Source: Meandrina meandrites
Taxonomy: Eukaryota > Cnidaria > Anthozoa > Scleractinia > Meandrinidae
Direction of reading: 5' to 3'
Assembly (NCBI GenBank): GCA_963693305.1
Contig: OY855903.1
Span: 27,020,955 to 27,084,954 of the forward strand
Length of the DNA: 64,000 nucleotides
Below, in pieces: positions 44,724 to 56,622 of the stretch. The position numbers and the translations under genes were made by a program. The first letter of the stretch is position 1, and each line of letters begins with the position of its first letter. Below the pieces are notes generated by a model. That model had not been told where the DNA came from, ran no database searches, and saw only the letters and a program-made list of their open reading frames with translations.

Positions 44724-45269
44724 GTAATCGTAATCAGTATAATTAAGTAATTTTCCAGGTAAATTAGTCTTTGTAGTCATATAACGTGATGTGAAAGCTC
44801 TAACCATATTTTTGTTGTTGTTGCGAAGAGGACACAGGACCTTTTGACAATCATCTTCATCTTTTTCAGATCTTCTGGCTTGTAGAATTTTCTTCAAAAT
44901 TACATTTGCTATCTGGTATTTTTCTGTTGTTTCCAACAATTTCCAGCTCATCTACTTTGATGAGTCAATACAGTCACTTTTATTACTACAATACCTTATC
45001 AAACAAATGCGCAATCGTCTGGTGAAACAAGTTGATCTTGTTTCTTGACATAAAACGCTACCATAGCAACAATACCTGATAAATATTGTTTGAGCCGCTG
45101 TCTGAAAACCATTACCAGCAACGTCACCTCAAGCAAAATAAAGTGACGCGAGGCGGAAGTTTTATATATCAAATCCGCGTGATTAAAACTGGGTTAAGTT
45201 AATCAGTAAGAGTGCTAGTTCTTAAAATATTTTCAAGAATTTACAATCAAGTAACGTTTTTCCAAAAGG

Positions 45270-48200
45270 ATGGCCCACCCGTTATATGTCGACCACGAGG
45301 TTTCGCAAGATGAAGTCAAATTTCTTGAGAAAGAAGCAAGAGATTACTGCATTGCGCATGGAATGGTTTATAACGACTCTAAGGGGGAGTCGCAACATAT
45401 TCCCTTTACTCTGTTCCCTTCACCGTTCCCGGAGAAGCTTTTCATCGCTGCGAAAGTAGTGCAGAGGGATTTTAACCTGCTTGTACACAAAGTGAGCCAG
45501 GACTACGAATTTACAAAGAACGCGCTTTCAAGGTAAATTGTGTTCAGTATAAGCAAATAATTTTCCAGGTAAAAGTCTTTGCAGCCGTAAAACGTTACGA
45601 GTATGCTTTTACAATAATGCCGGTTTTTGATGCGAAGGGAACACAGCACTTGACAGACATCTTCACCTTTTTAAAACCTGTTGCCCTGTGACTTTTTTTC
45701 AAAATTGCATGTGGTATTGTTTCTAGGTTTGGGTGGAGGGTGGAAAATTCCGTTTTCGTCTTCTTTGAAAACAGATGGCCAGAATTTCCCGAACCTTTCT
45801 TATAAACATAAGCCAAAAATATACGAACTGTGTTCAAAAAGAAAAATAATTACGTTTGCTTCTTTACTCTGTCAACAGAAATATTTTCGTGTGCTTCTAG
45901 TTTCGTTTAAAAAATATTAAGATTATGGCTTTATGCACACGCTTTGCTTTATTAATGGGCTTAATTCGTTATTAATTACGTAATACGAGCATTCAGGAGT
46001 CTTCAACTAGTTTCTATATTGTCCAGGCCCTTCATATATCACTTGTGGTATTACTCAGAGACAACTGAATTCCTTTCCTGGCAATAATTCTAAGAAGAAC
46101 TTGCTCTCCAACTCCAAGGTAATTTTCATAATCGGATTCATCATCAGGGAAGCAAGAAACTTCGGGCACAAGTTGCAGTTGTTGACGTTCTTCCATCGTT
46201 GGTTGGTTTGTTTGTTGATTTGAGAGGTATGCAATAAATGAGGTCAGGTATAAGGCAAGTCCTCTATGTTATCTGCATAAATCTCATTGGACACCTCCAA
46301 CTTGCTTTCAGCAAATTTAAACATTTTCTGAGGCACGAATAACATTGCATTTACCGTAGCATTCAAGGTATGAAAAAGACTGGTGGAGCTTTTTTCTCAC
46401 TTCAACACTTCCTTGCAACATTCATGAATGTTACAGTCACCAGCAAGAGTTCTTTCGACGTTTATGCTGACGATACTCGCCGAGAAACAGGTGTTGAATC
46501 CAGGACAACATCGTCTAGTCTACGCACACTACCCTTGTTTGTTTGTTTTGGCTAGTGGTTTTCTGTACTTTGTTCTTCTGTTTGTTGTTGGTCTGTTGAG
46601 CCATTTTTTTAACGGTGCATACCTGGCTCCTGCTGGTTGGCTGGTTTGTTGTCTTCGTAAATATCATTGAACTTCTTCAAATCGTTTCTATCCTAAGCGT
46701 AATTTTTCGCACCAAAGTTATCACCACATTTGTCAAAGTAGTTATGAAAAAGGAATGAATAGACAGATTATAAAATAAATAAATTGCAGAGGACAGACCT
46801 TTAGCTTTTCATCTTTAAATCCATCCGTCCTGAAATCTCTGAAAAAAAAATATGTTCCTTTAGCTCGTTTGTGACGACACTCCTTTACGTTTGTTTCGTC
46901 ACCTAGCCTGTGTGTAGTCACGCGCGATTCGATTGGTAGCGCGCGCTGATTCGCGCACATGCGGTTGGTCTTTGATTGGTTCTTGGCGTTCAAGAAGAAT
47001 AGCGTCAGGTACCCCTCCCTTGATATAGAGCAGACAGACAAATACGCCACAGCTGTTATTTGACCATCCGTGCTCCTTGTTGGACTTCATCTAACTAAAT
47101 TCATCTAAGCAAGTTTTAAATCATTATTTTGATGCAAGAGAATTTGAAATAGCATCGCCTAGTTTTTTAGTTGTTTTTTAACACGAAAAAGTTACTAATC
47201 ATGTCTTAGTTCGATTTACTCACCTTTGTTTGTTAATATCAATCTTTTAGCACAGTGGCTGCTGACCCTTTCACATCAAGACTCTTTGACATTTATGAGA
47301 AAGTTTTGGATCAAGGAAGTGCTCAGGTTTGTACCATTAAGCCGACGCCCCTACCCCTCCCCATATGTCAGTCCTTGGCTTCAATGACCAACCTACGGCC
47401 CATCATTCCACTGATGAAGATGCTTGCTTTGTTGCCGTAGATATGTGTGATCTTATTTTACTTTATTGTGATGAACCTCGGGATTAATCGGCAGATTATG
47501 CTTCGTTTTCTCATAATATCTAACATTGTAATAGAAAACTAGTTGATACAACCGGAAAATCTGTTTTAACTTGAATGATATAGTAAAACAAATCATGTAA
47601 TGTAATGTAATGTAATGTAATGTAATGTAATGTAATGTAATGCAGTGTAATGTAGTGCAGTGCATGTACTGTCATGTAGTTAAAATATTGTAGTGTAAGT
47701 ATTTTTTTTTGTAATCAGCGAAACGAAAAAGATTCTCTCTTCTTACGTCAATGCAGTAAGCGTAGTGTCAATAAAATAAACTAATCAAAAATCCATTTTA
47801 AACAAAACGGACAAAGCTTCCCGTTGATAAGTTGCATACGGCGGTAGAATTTCTCGTTAAAGAAACAACTGATGTAAGTGTTTTTTTCAGTCAATCTCTT
47901 TAGGAATCTTCCGATCGGACTACTTGATTGACACAACAGACAGTTTACACGATAAATGTTGCAGTTGTACCAGCAATGGAAATAGCGCTGCTGAGCCGAT
48001 TTACATCAAACAGGTTGAAATGAACACCATAGCTCTCGGTGGAATCTCATTTTCCTGTCTTGTTCCCAGCATGCACAGGTAATTGCTAATTTTGTATATA
48101 TCGCCTGCAGAACTTTATTTTTAGACTGCTCACGGTTATTGCACTTCCCCCATTTTGAGTTCTAACAAGCGAGACAGCCTCAATACATTGTCGTTACGTT

Positions 48201-51200
48201 TTGTAAAGCTATTTATTAACTTACCCGCCCTTTGTATGGCTTCAGAGGGGCTCATATCCCCAGGCACCGCTGAAGTTGCTTTACCACTTATGCATTTTAC
48301 GCCTCTAGGTATCTTTTACATTTAAAGGGACTAGAAAACAAGGTAAGGCGAGTTTTAGTGTATTTTTTGTCGCAGTAACTAGTTATCCAATCATTTAGTT
48401 TTGACGGCAATTTAGCTAATTTACCAAGCTAATTTACATGTGTCTCCATGTTCAGCAAAGGCAAAACATTTCGTGAAAATTTCGCCTTTTTCGCTTTATC
48501 GATGACTACTCCGACCAATCCGACCAAGACCTACGTGCTTAATACGGCTTTGGAAGACAGTCACTGCCCCAGCAACTGTTCGCCAGACATCGTCTTTTTA
48601 ATTGCAACTTGTTTTTGAGAACGTTAGTTTAACTTCTCCAATACTTTATTGCTCAATATGGCAATCTGTGCTACTCTCAAGTTGTACCTTCTCGCTTTCT
48701 TCCGATACACCGTTACTTAGAAGGAATACTTATGCGATACTAACTGGAGTCAGTCCTTTAATCCGAGTAACTTACAAATTAAATTAAACCGGCTTTGCGC
48801 AACATTTTTTACCCTTAATTCGACCCATTTTTGAACAATCGGGCCCTCAGCTCAAATCTTATACTGAAAACACGCACTCCAGGCGGTCAGTAAAGTGTGC
48901 TGTCTAGGTTAATGATCAGTAATGTGTCTTTTTTTCAAGGTTCCTCCAAATCCCGCATTGAATGAAGCTGCTGACGGTCTCATAAGGGCCTGGGAACTAT
49001 ATGGCTCAGAAAGGTTAAGACAGTTTGTTATTGGCTATTTATTTCCTTTCTTGTTTGTATATAGTGGCGTAGTTAACAGCTTTATTGTTTATTTCTAGTG
49101 CTGTGATCATGTTCGTTGTTCAACCTGACGAGGTAAATGTGTATGACCAAAGGCTGCTGGAGTATCGTATCCATGAGAGGTAAACAGTTCTATCCTGCCA
49201 AATCATACACCGTTCTTTTGATAAGTTGCCCTCTTGACTTCAACTTATTCAATCCCATGTAACCAAGATTGGTTAGCCTGAGTTGCAGTGGGACATGTCC
49301 CAAAGTCTATTGTTTGGGCCCGTTTGTTCGAGAGGCAACTAATTTCGAACTTTCTATCTTGTCTCTGATCATCTTTTTTCTTTCACTTTCCTGATTTCTT
49401 TTTCATTTTTGCAGAAGCGGTGGTATAAGGATGATCAGACGGAGCCTTAATGACATTTTTAGTGATGGTAAAACGGACAACGATAAATCTCTCTTTGTGT
49501 AAGTTTCTTTTTATAATCTGTTCCGTTTTGAACCAACGCGCGCACAATCGAGTTCAATCAGCAAATATTCAACGTTCAAAAAGGCAATTAGCTATAGAGT
49601 CATGGATTCACAACACAAAACGACATCTTACTACTAGCAGTCAACATAGTCAGCAGTTTTCAGTAACCAATCACGATGTGCATAACATCTTCAGTTCTGT
49701 TATAACAAGGTTCGACTGAACACATTCTTAACACAAGGTTCATTGTATGACTTGTATCGAAAGATTCTTTGTATTAGAGTGACACTGAATGAATCAAACA
49801 ACTATTGCCTAGCCTCTTGAAGTGAAAATTACCTGTTCTGTCCCTGCTAAACAGGAATGGACTTGAAGTTGCTGTAGCTTACTATAGAGCAGGTTACACA
49901 CCCAAAGACTACCCCACAGAAAACGTAAGTGAGTGAAATCTAAACAATGTTTATTATAGTTCAAGTCCAACAAGAACATTAGTTAAGTTGGGAAGCTGCG
50001 AAATCTTTGAACTTCAGTAATATCCATACAGAAGGTTCTCCCGTGATATCTTTAAGGCAGGAATATACTTAACTTATATTTCTCGACCTAGCTTTATAGC
50101 TTCGAAAAGTTCAAAATGATTCCTCTGTTTGTAATTTAAAATAACGGTCTGTTTCTTTCTTTCTTTCCTTTTATGTAGCGTTTGTGCAGCCGAGTCTTCA
50201 TATGATTAGTAGCTTGCCCCCATTCTCTTTATTTTTAGGAATGGTCAGCTCGTTTAACAATAGAATTGTCTCGTTGCATTAAATGTCCTACGGTGGTGCA
50301 TCAGTTGATGGGAACCAAGAAGATACAGCAAGTATTAGCCGAACCTGGAGTCTTAGAAAGGTAAAAATACGGATGTCTGTTGGCAAGCAGCAGAAGCACT
50401 TGTTTCACACTCCCTCTCACACCCACTCCAGCTCTTGGTTTGAGCTTGGTAGCTGGGCTTCCATGATACGAAAAGTTCGTCAACAATACCAAAGTCTAAA
50501 CGGGGTTTACCGACCAACAGCACCACCGAAGCATTCATTTGAAGTCAGTCGAGATGTGTTCGAACTAGTCTCAAAGTAAGATCAAGTAAGGGATATGATA
50601 ACTATAAGGACTGTTCCTCAAATATCATCGATTTCAAGCTATGACGCGGTGATGCTGTTGTGTCTGAAAACCCTCTTAGCGACCACCCTTAGCTGACGTT
50701 TTAATTCAGTTTTCCTTTTCTTCAACCGGAAGAGTTTCATTGTGGCCAGGTGATAAATACTTTGGATTCTTATTGTGATCGCGGTCTGAGTATATTGCTT
50801 GTCATACACTTTAATTAAACAGGTAACATTTCTTTTTCCAGGTTTCTTCCCGACAAGGAGTCAGTGGACAGAGTGAGAAGAACTTTCACTGGATTGTATA
50901 CTCTTGATCCGGTAATGCATATTTCCGCTCAGTTCTCTGGCCGCTTTTTCAGAATGCCTGTGTTTAGGAATTCTTAGAATAGCCTTCACATAACAGAGAT
51001 AGTGACACAAAGATTGTATACTCGCCTGCACAGAAAAGCTTTCAAAGAGGTTTTGCGAAGCTACTGTGGCTATAATCTAGAGAGATCTGCCATCACAAAT
51101 CTCGCTCCTCTATGATACCAACAACTGTCGTGATAAATAAATGTGTTTGTAAATATCGGCATGTCCTTCCGCACAGCGCACTGACTGAATCTGACTTTTA

Positions 51201-53059
51201 CTACAATTTTGTTAAAATACCGTATGCGAGCATGCAATTTTCGCCAGCAATGGTTACCTAGCCTCGTGTTGTACCAATTAGAAGATGTCTTTAATGTTAA
51301 TCCAAATCTGCATAATTGGAATTTCCTTGTAATTTTAGGGACCAGAAGGTGACCATAGTATAGAATGCTGTCTTCAGATGGTAGAGAAATGTGTTCTTAA
51401 ACCACAAAGGGAAGGAGGAGGTATGGAGATTATTGAAAATTTGAAAGGAGTACATTTTACTGAATGATGTACTAGTAATGTCAGTTAATATAGGCATGTT
51501 AAGTACATGTATAACGTTTTCATTTTTCTTATTTACACAGGGAATAATATCTACGGTGAAGACATCCGTCGCACTTTACTTAACAACAATGTCAACAGGA
51601 CCCAGTATATACTGATGGATCGTATTCAGCCTGTAATTAGCAAAAACTTTATAGTTCGTCAGGAGTCAACAGATATTCGTCCCGTTGACGTCATTTCTGA
51701 GCTTGGCATTGTGGGTATTTTTGTCAGGTAAACAAAAGTCGCGCGCATTACATTGCAAACTTCATTTGTTATTTGCCGTTGAAACAATTGTAAAATAAAG
51801 TGAAAGGCAATAGCTAGAAAATGTGTGTTGCAAGTGCTTTTCAGTCAGATAATTAAATAACTCAAAGAACTCACTTAAGCCGACATGGATTTAAAAGTGT
51901 CCAGACTGTTTTTTTTTTTTCTTTTTCTCTGTTTTGGTGCTACATAAATTGTGCTTTTTCAGTTATTCAGATGCTTTTCTCTTTCTTTCTGACGAACGTT
52001 TTCGTGTGTAATGTCCATTTAGTGAATTTATTTTGTTTGGCAGTATAATAAGCGCATTGTGGAAAGCATCATTCTTCACTCTTGCCGCCTCAACCTTGAA
52101 TGCGCGCGTATACAAACAAAGATTTGGAAACAGAATATTTCTAGTTTTTTTTTTTTTTTTAAATTTAAGTGGGAAAAAATAAAAACGTTATTTCCCGGCC
52201 TAGGTTGGCCCGTATAGGAAAACACGGTGCCCTCGGTCTTGAGTACTGCCATTGGCTTTCGGCCTCACCTCTGGCACAGTTTTCCCCATACGAACCTCCC
52301 GGCCGGCATGCAATACTGAGAACCGGCTGTCACTTGGTGTTCAGGGCTCAGTGGTCTAGCATAATTAAGGGACACTAACAACAAAAAGCACCCTTGGAAA
52401 AAAAAGTCATTTAAACAAACGGAAAAAGCCTTGGGTCTTATTATATGAATTTTAATGTATCAATAAATTTAATTTGTCACCGAAATGCTTGGTAGCCGAA
52501 TATTTAGTCAAAATAGAAGTATGTACTGAAGTCACCGAAGAGCGAATTCAATGTTGCTGTTTTGGAGAAAGATGGCTGCAAATAAATGCAGAAGGATTTG
52601 GAACACACGTGTAAAAACACTGTCCTGGTTTAAAAAAAAAGTCTTGAAAACTGTTTAGTGATGCTTTCGTTGTCATTCTAATCTTGTTGTAGTTGCCCAA
52701 ATGAGCTGTAAAACTGATAATATTGTTAATATTACTTGCAGTGTACAAAATTGCTAGGAAACCTTTAAGTGATCTTGTTTTCTCTGGTTGAAAAACACTA
52801 GTTGGTGATTATAAAAATATTTCACTAATACGCGGCAGCTTTGTGTATGATAACCCGTAAAACATAGTGTACAAAGATTATGAATGTTATCGTGTTTTTT
52901 GTTTTTTAACGTTTTTCACCATATTTTTCTCTCAGTCGTGGTGATGAAGTGCTGGTCAACAAAGAGGGAGGCTACCTAGTCAGGACGAAAACACCCGAGC
53001 ATGCTGATGGCGGAGTGTTTGCTGGAAGGGCTGCCTTTGACAGTGTGTATATGGTATAA
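45270..53059 (+). CDS. GSS: Glutathione synthetase copy B, 13 exons, complete
   Basis: ATP-grasp enzyme joining gamma-glutamylcysteine and an acceptor (glycine in the classical enzyme); cytosolic homodimer. Exons: 45270-45532, 47251-47326, 47891-48078, 48309-48342, 48940-49013, 49099-49179, 49415-49498, 49855-49924, 50239-50360, 50842-50911, 51339-51420, 51541-51727, 52936-53059; 1455 bases, 484 residues (human 474). All introns are GT-AG. Motifs: [15 protein letters not shown] (Arg121), KQVEMNT (Mg ligands Glu156, Asn158), DQR, YYRAGY (Arg278, Tyr281), GTKK (317-318), the glycine-rich [10 protein letters not shown] (375-384), YILMDRI, SELGI, and the C-terminal [13 protein letters not shown] (460-474). 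Odd points: the Ser-x-Ser after NTI that binds the gamma-glutamylcysteine is missing, a Cys-rich insert (about 130-147) is present, and the alanine-rich loop reads GGVFAG. Kozak-like aaaaggATGG start. Confidence 0.94.
46032..46196 (-). other. Small ORF antisense in intron 1 of copy B
   Basis: 54 codons starting [20 protein letters not shown], acidic, then [14 protein letters not shown]. It is homologous to the ORF at 23112-23291 in the other arm. No known family recognised. It may be the last exon of a gene caught in the duplication. Confidence 0.4.
47596..47652. repeat. (TGTAA)n pentanucleotide repeat
   Basis: About eleven copies of tgtaa in intron 2 of GSS copy B, decaying at the right into tgcagtg-type variants. 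Confidence 0.95.
52193..52308. repeat. Foldback element in intron 12 of copy B
   Basis: cggcctaggttggcccgtat...ggaaaacacggtgcc is matched in reverse complement by ggcacagttttccccatacgaacctcccggccgg. Arms of about 37 bp with several mismatches. Confidence 0.65.
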
Positions 53060-53062
53060 CAT

Positions 53063-53378
53063 TCACAGCGGTCAAACGCAAAAATGACGTCACCTCCGGT
53101 TTTCGGCGCCTCGCCTTTGACTCGAAAGTGGGCAAACTGTTGTAGGAAATTGTTTTAGAAATAGTACGGTGAAAGAAAATTTCAAGCGGGGAAACTCAGT
53201 GAAGATCAATTATCAAATTTCCCATCCATAAGCGGTGTATAAACCTTAACTTTCCAGGGACGGCGTTAAATTTTGGCTTTAAAGCGAAAGTTTTCGGAAA
53301 ATTTAAGACTTTGTATGGAGAATTTTGGCGGGAATTGCACGGGAACTGCGCACGCGCGTAGCGTTTGACCGCTGTGTT
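53063..53378. mobile_element. Mutator-like MITE inserted 3 bases after the GSS copy B stop codon
   Basis: CACAGCGGTCAAACGC near the left end and GCGTTTGACCGCTGTG near the right end are perfect 16-bp inverted repeats. They are flanked by GGTATAACAT on both sides (53053-53062 and 53379-53388). The left duplication includes the TAA stop. In copy A the same place reads ATGGTATAACATGG without an insertion, so the empty site is visible. A 10-bp duplication suits Mutator-like elements. No coding capacity. Confidence 0.9.
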
Positions 53379-53562
53379 GGTATAACATGGCAATACCAGT
53401 GGTTGGATCATAGTTCGTTTGTGGTTTAGCGCTGACTAATTTTTGATGCTACTTTCAAGACGTTTCGGCTAATGCTTAAGCCTTTATCAGTTGCCAGCCC
53501 CTGAGTGCAATTACACTGTTTTAAAACAGTTGGGTCAGTTGAACTGGACTCTGAACTCTTAA

Positions 53563-54367
53563 AGTGCCTATGAAATGAAAAATCAAGCTATTAAAAAATA
53601 AGCTCATTTAAAAGGCCTTTCAAAGCAAAGAAGTATGGCGTTTTTCTTTTTCTGATATCTTCTTTCCTCCCAGAGATATTCAGGTTTCTTATAATATGCA
53701 AATTAGGTACTGATGACGTCACAGGGTGTGAAGTTTAAGGCTCAAAAAACAAAATTAAGAATATCTCTGGTAATAATTGGACAATCTACTTTAAACTTGC
53801 CAAGCTTGTTGCACCCAAACAAATACACCAGCCGGTGTATATTTTGATGTTGCTATGGCAACACACTCGGGTCCAGATCTCTTTCATGCAGAAATGATAA
53901 TTCCTGTATTTGATCTTCAACAAAGATTGTCTGCTTCTTTTAGTTTGATAAGGAGACCTAGTGTAGTGCAAGCGTTGTATATTTTTCAAAAAGAGCTAAG
54001 GATTTTGCCCTGTAAGGTGAAAAATGGTTAAATTTGAATTAAAGAGGAAAGAGACTGGAACCAAGACTATTGCCATGGCAACATTAAATTATGCACCATG
54101 TCATGTATTATATGGGGTTAAACGCCCATGCAAAGTTTCCATTGCATTGCTTCATTCTTTCCAGAGATATGCTTGGTTTTGTGTTTTGACCCTCACAAAC
54201 ACAACTTGTGACGTCATCAGTACCTAATTTGCATATTAGAAGAAACTTGAATATCTCTGGAAGGAAAAAAGATATCGCCGAAAGAAAAACGCCACCCTTC
54301 TTTGCTTTGAAAGGCCTTTTCAATAAGCTTATTTTTTAATAGCTTCATTTTTCATTTCATAGGCACT
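53563..54367. mobile_element. TTAA-flanked foldback element, second copy
   Basis: Ends AGTGCCTATGAAATGAAAAA and TTTTTCATTTCATAGGCACT-like are bordered by TTAA (53559-53562 and 54368-54371). Long inverted arms contain atgacgtcat, aatttgcatat, and ttaaaaggcctttcaaagcaaagaa. The same layout and several identical motifs (aaaggcctttc, atggcgtttttctttt, ttgccatggcaac) link it to 2638-3420. No open frame. Confidence 0.85.
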
Positions 54368-55059
54368 TTAAAAGAAAAGCTGCCCGATCTCTTTCTTCTT
54401 ATACAACAATGAGGAAGCAAAATTTTTATTATTTTATTATTTATTTTTTATTTTCATTATCAAGCTCGTAATTGATGACCAATACTACATAAGTTAACCC
54501 ATTTAAAGCTTTCATTTGAACGTCACGCACGTATCACAGCTCTCTTCGAGAAAGAGTGGCAGCCTGGGTCGAGAGTGTCGGGGCAACCGATTATGGGATT
54601 TTTGGGGGCCAAACAAAGAAGAATGAAGGACGAAACCCTGCATGCGAGGAAGACTTGCTCCAAATCGCTCTTTTGAATCGTGATTTCGGGATTAAATATA
54701 TCCGGATGTTCTTTTCCGCACGCGGAACTTTGTTGAAGGTCAATACCAATGGCAATGGCTGGATTAAACTGAGCTTTGAAGGCTGTCTAGTCTTTTTCCT
54801 ATTGGATAAAGCTTTATTAAACTTTAGGCTTTTCGTGATCAAACAAATAATGATCGATCCTACATCAGTTAACTCATTCAGTCCTGGATCTTTAACATAC
54901 TGTTTGATAGCTTTCACTTGAATGGTCTTGCAGGTGTTAAAGTTTCATCCATCGTGCAGACTAGTTAAGCACATCGACTCAGTGTACCTTTCTACCAGAA
55001 CAATTTAAAAACAAAAGAGATAGAAAAAGCCAAATTAATTTAACGTATGGATATGAAAA

Positions 55060-55440
55060 AGGCTGTGAACTTAAAGGTATAGATAATTTGTACTGGAAGA
55101 AAATTTACTTATTGCCTTGGACATGTACACCTAACACAAAATTATGAAATTAAATTTCTCCAGAGAAGAGTTGCAACAAATTTTTATGATGAAAATTAAA
55201 ATCACGGAGACAGATCTTTGTTGTTTATGCAAATTAGTACAAGAAACCTAATTTACCTATTCTGGGAATGCCCTGTTACACCTTCTTCAGCTCAAATATA
55301 ATCTTAAAATTGAAATACAGGTCTTGATCGCAACAGCAACACAGAAAGCTTTCCAACAAAAATGTCACAAAAGACTTCAGTCATTATAATTCCTTTTATG
55401 GATTATCAGTTAAAAAGACAAGCTTGCCTGAAAAGATAAA
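55060..55440 (+). mobile_element. L1-like LINE ORF2 3' end fragment
   Basis: Interrupted frames encode YWKKIYLLPWTCTPNTKL, LQRRVATN, then a zinc-knuckle-like stretch ETDLCCLCK...LFWECPVT. This is the conserved C-terminal region of L1-type ORF2 proteins. Stops and frameshifts show that it is dead. Confidence 0.65.
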
Positions 55441-55823
55441 TAGGTGCCGTTAATAATAAAAGTACTTGAAACTTCGGAAATATCTCATTTAATTCTTCTG
55501 AGAATAGTAGATCTCTGTTTATAAATGTCATGCGATTTCAAGTATATTTTGACTTTGTATATTTCGACACTTTTAAGGATGAGCGCGACAGAAAACGTTT
55601 GTGCGGTATAAAAATGTTTGTATAAATGCATTGCCTGGGACAAAGAAGACACTAAAAGTTGAAACTGCAGATAATGCGACTTTGTGTCATAATAGCGCAC
55701 CGAATACATGATAATAATATAACCTAGTGACAAATCGTAACCTCTTTTGTGCCATGACAGAAGGAAATTCTCGAATTCAAGCTGGAAAGTAAACAAATAT
55801 AACTCTAAGGCAATAAATAGTGC

Positions 55824-56622
55824 ATTTTCGTCCCCATAGCCCTTTTGGATCTCTTAGCCGGCGGGGCCTTGGCACGAGAAACGAAGGGCTCTGGGGACAT
55901 AGGATTTTTGAATTAATTCGATTTTTTTTTCATTGGCTGTTTGAAAATAAAGAAGAATGGTAAATTTTGAACGGAAGTTAAAAATTTCGCGGGAAAGCTG
56001 GCGCGAAATATTTAACAATCGTACACATGCATAGTGGGAGGCGCAGTGGCCTAATGGTTAGTGCGCGGGACTCCGGATCGGGCGGTCCGGGTTCGAGCCC
56101 TGGCCGGGGCACTGCGTTGTGTTCTTGGGCAAGATACTTTACTCTCATAGTGCCTCTCTCCACCCAGGTGTATAAATGGGTACCGGCGAATTTACTGCTG
56201 GGGGTAACCCTGCGATGGACTAGCATACCATCCAGGGGGGAGAAGCAATACTCCTAGTCGCTTCATGCTACGGAAACCGGGATAAGCTCCGGCCTGATGG
56301 GCCGCTTGGCTCGTATAGAGACTTTACCTTACACATGCATAGAACAATTGGGAGAGGATTCTACCCAAAACTTGTGTTTAATATTCATAAAGTCCATCGC
56401 TGCCGTACCAAAACAGTTTTTGTTAGAAACTACAGACAAAGATTCTGCCTCGACAGCTGCCATAACTCTCCCACATAGTATATAGAAACACGACGACTGC
56501 ATACATGAAGACCGAAAGTCCCAGAATCTAGACTGGAAATACTTTGTTTGCAGAGCCCTTCGTTTCTCGTGCCAGGGCCCTGCCAGCTAAGAGAAACGAA
56601 AAGGGCTATGGGGACGAGAATG
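55824..56622. repeat. Inverted repeat pair enclosing a SINE
   Basis: cgtccccatagcccttttgg...cgagaaacgaagggctctgg at 55829-55895 is repeated in reverse complement at about 56552-56617. The arms are about 70 bp. This is an older foldback element into which the full-length SINE at 56035-56329 was inserted. Confidence 0.8.
56035..56329 (+). mobile_element. Full-length tRNA-derived SINE (family 1) with 13-bp TSD
   Basis: The head tgggaggcgcagtggcctaa carries an A-box and gtccgggttcgagccctgg a B-box, as in a tRNA gene. The body includes gggcaagatactttactctc and aaatgggtaccggcgaattt, and the 3' end ...ggctcgtatagagactttacct. TACACATGCATAG flanks both ends (56022-56034 and 56330-56342). This is the reference copy for the fragments at 15976, 28108, 31984 and 39881. 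It is a retroposon, not a functional tRNA gene. Confidence 0.93.

Noticed and set aside
54556..54921. 121-codon plus and 108-codon minus frames
   Set aside because: Overlapping antisense frames in repeat-flanked intergenic DNA with no family signature.
56035..56110. Possible tRNA gene with A and B boxes
   Set aside because: It continues into a conserved non-tRNA body, has a target duplication and has related copies; it is the head of a SINE. No proper cloverleaf was found.
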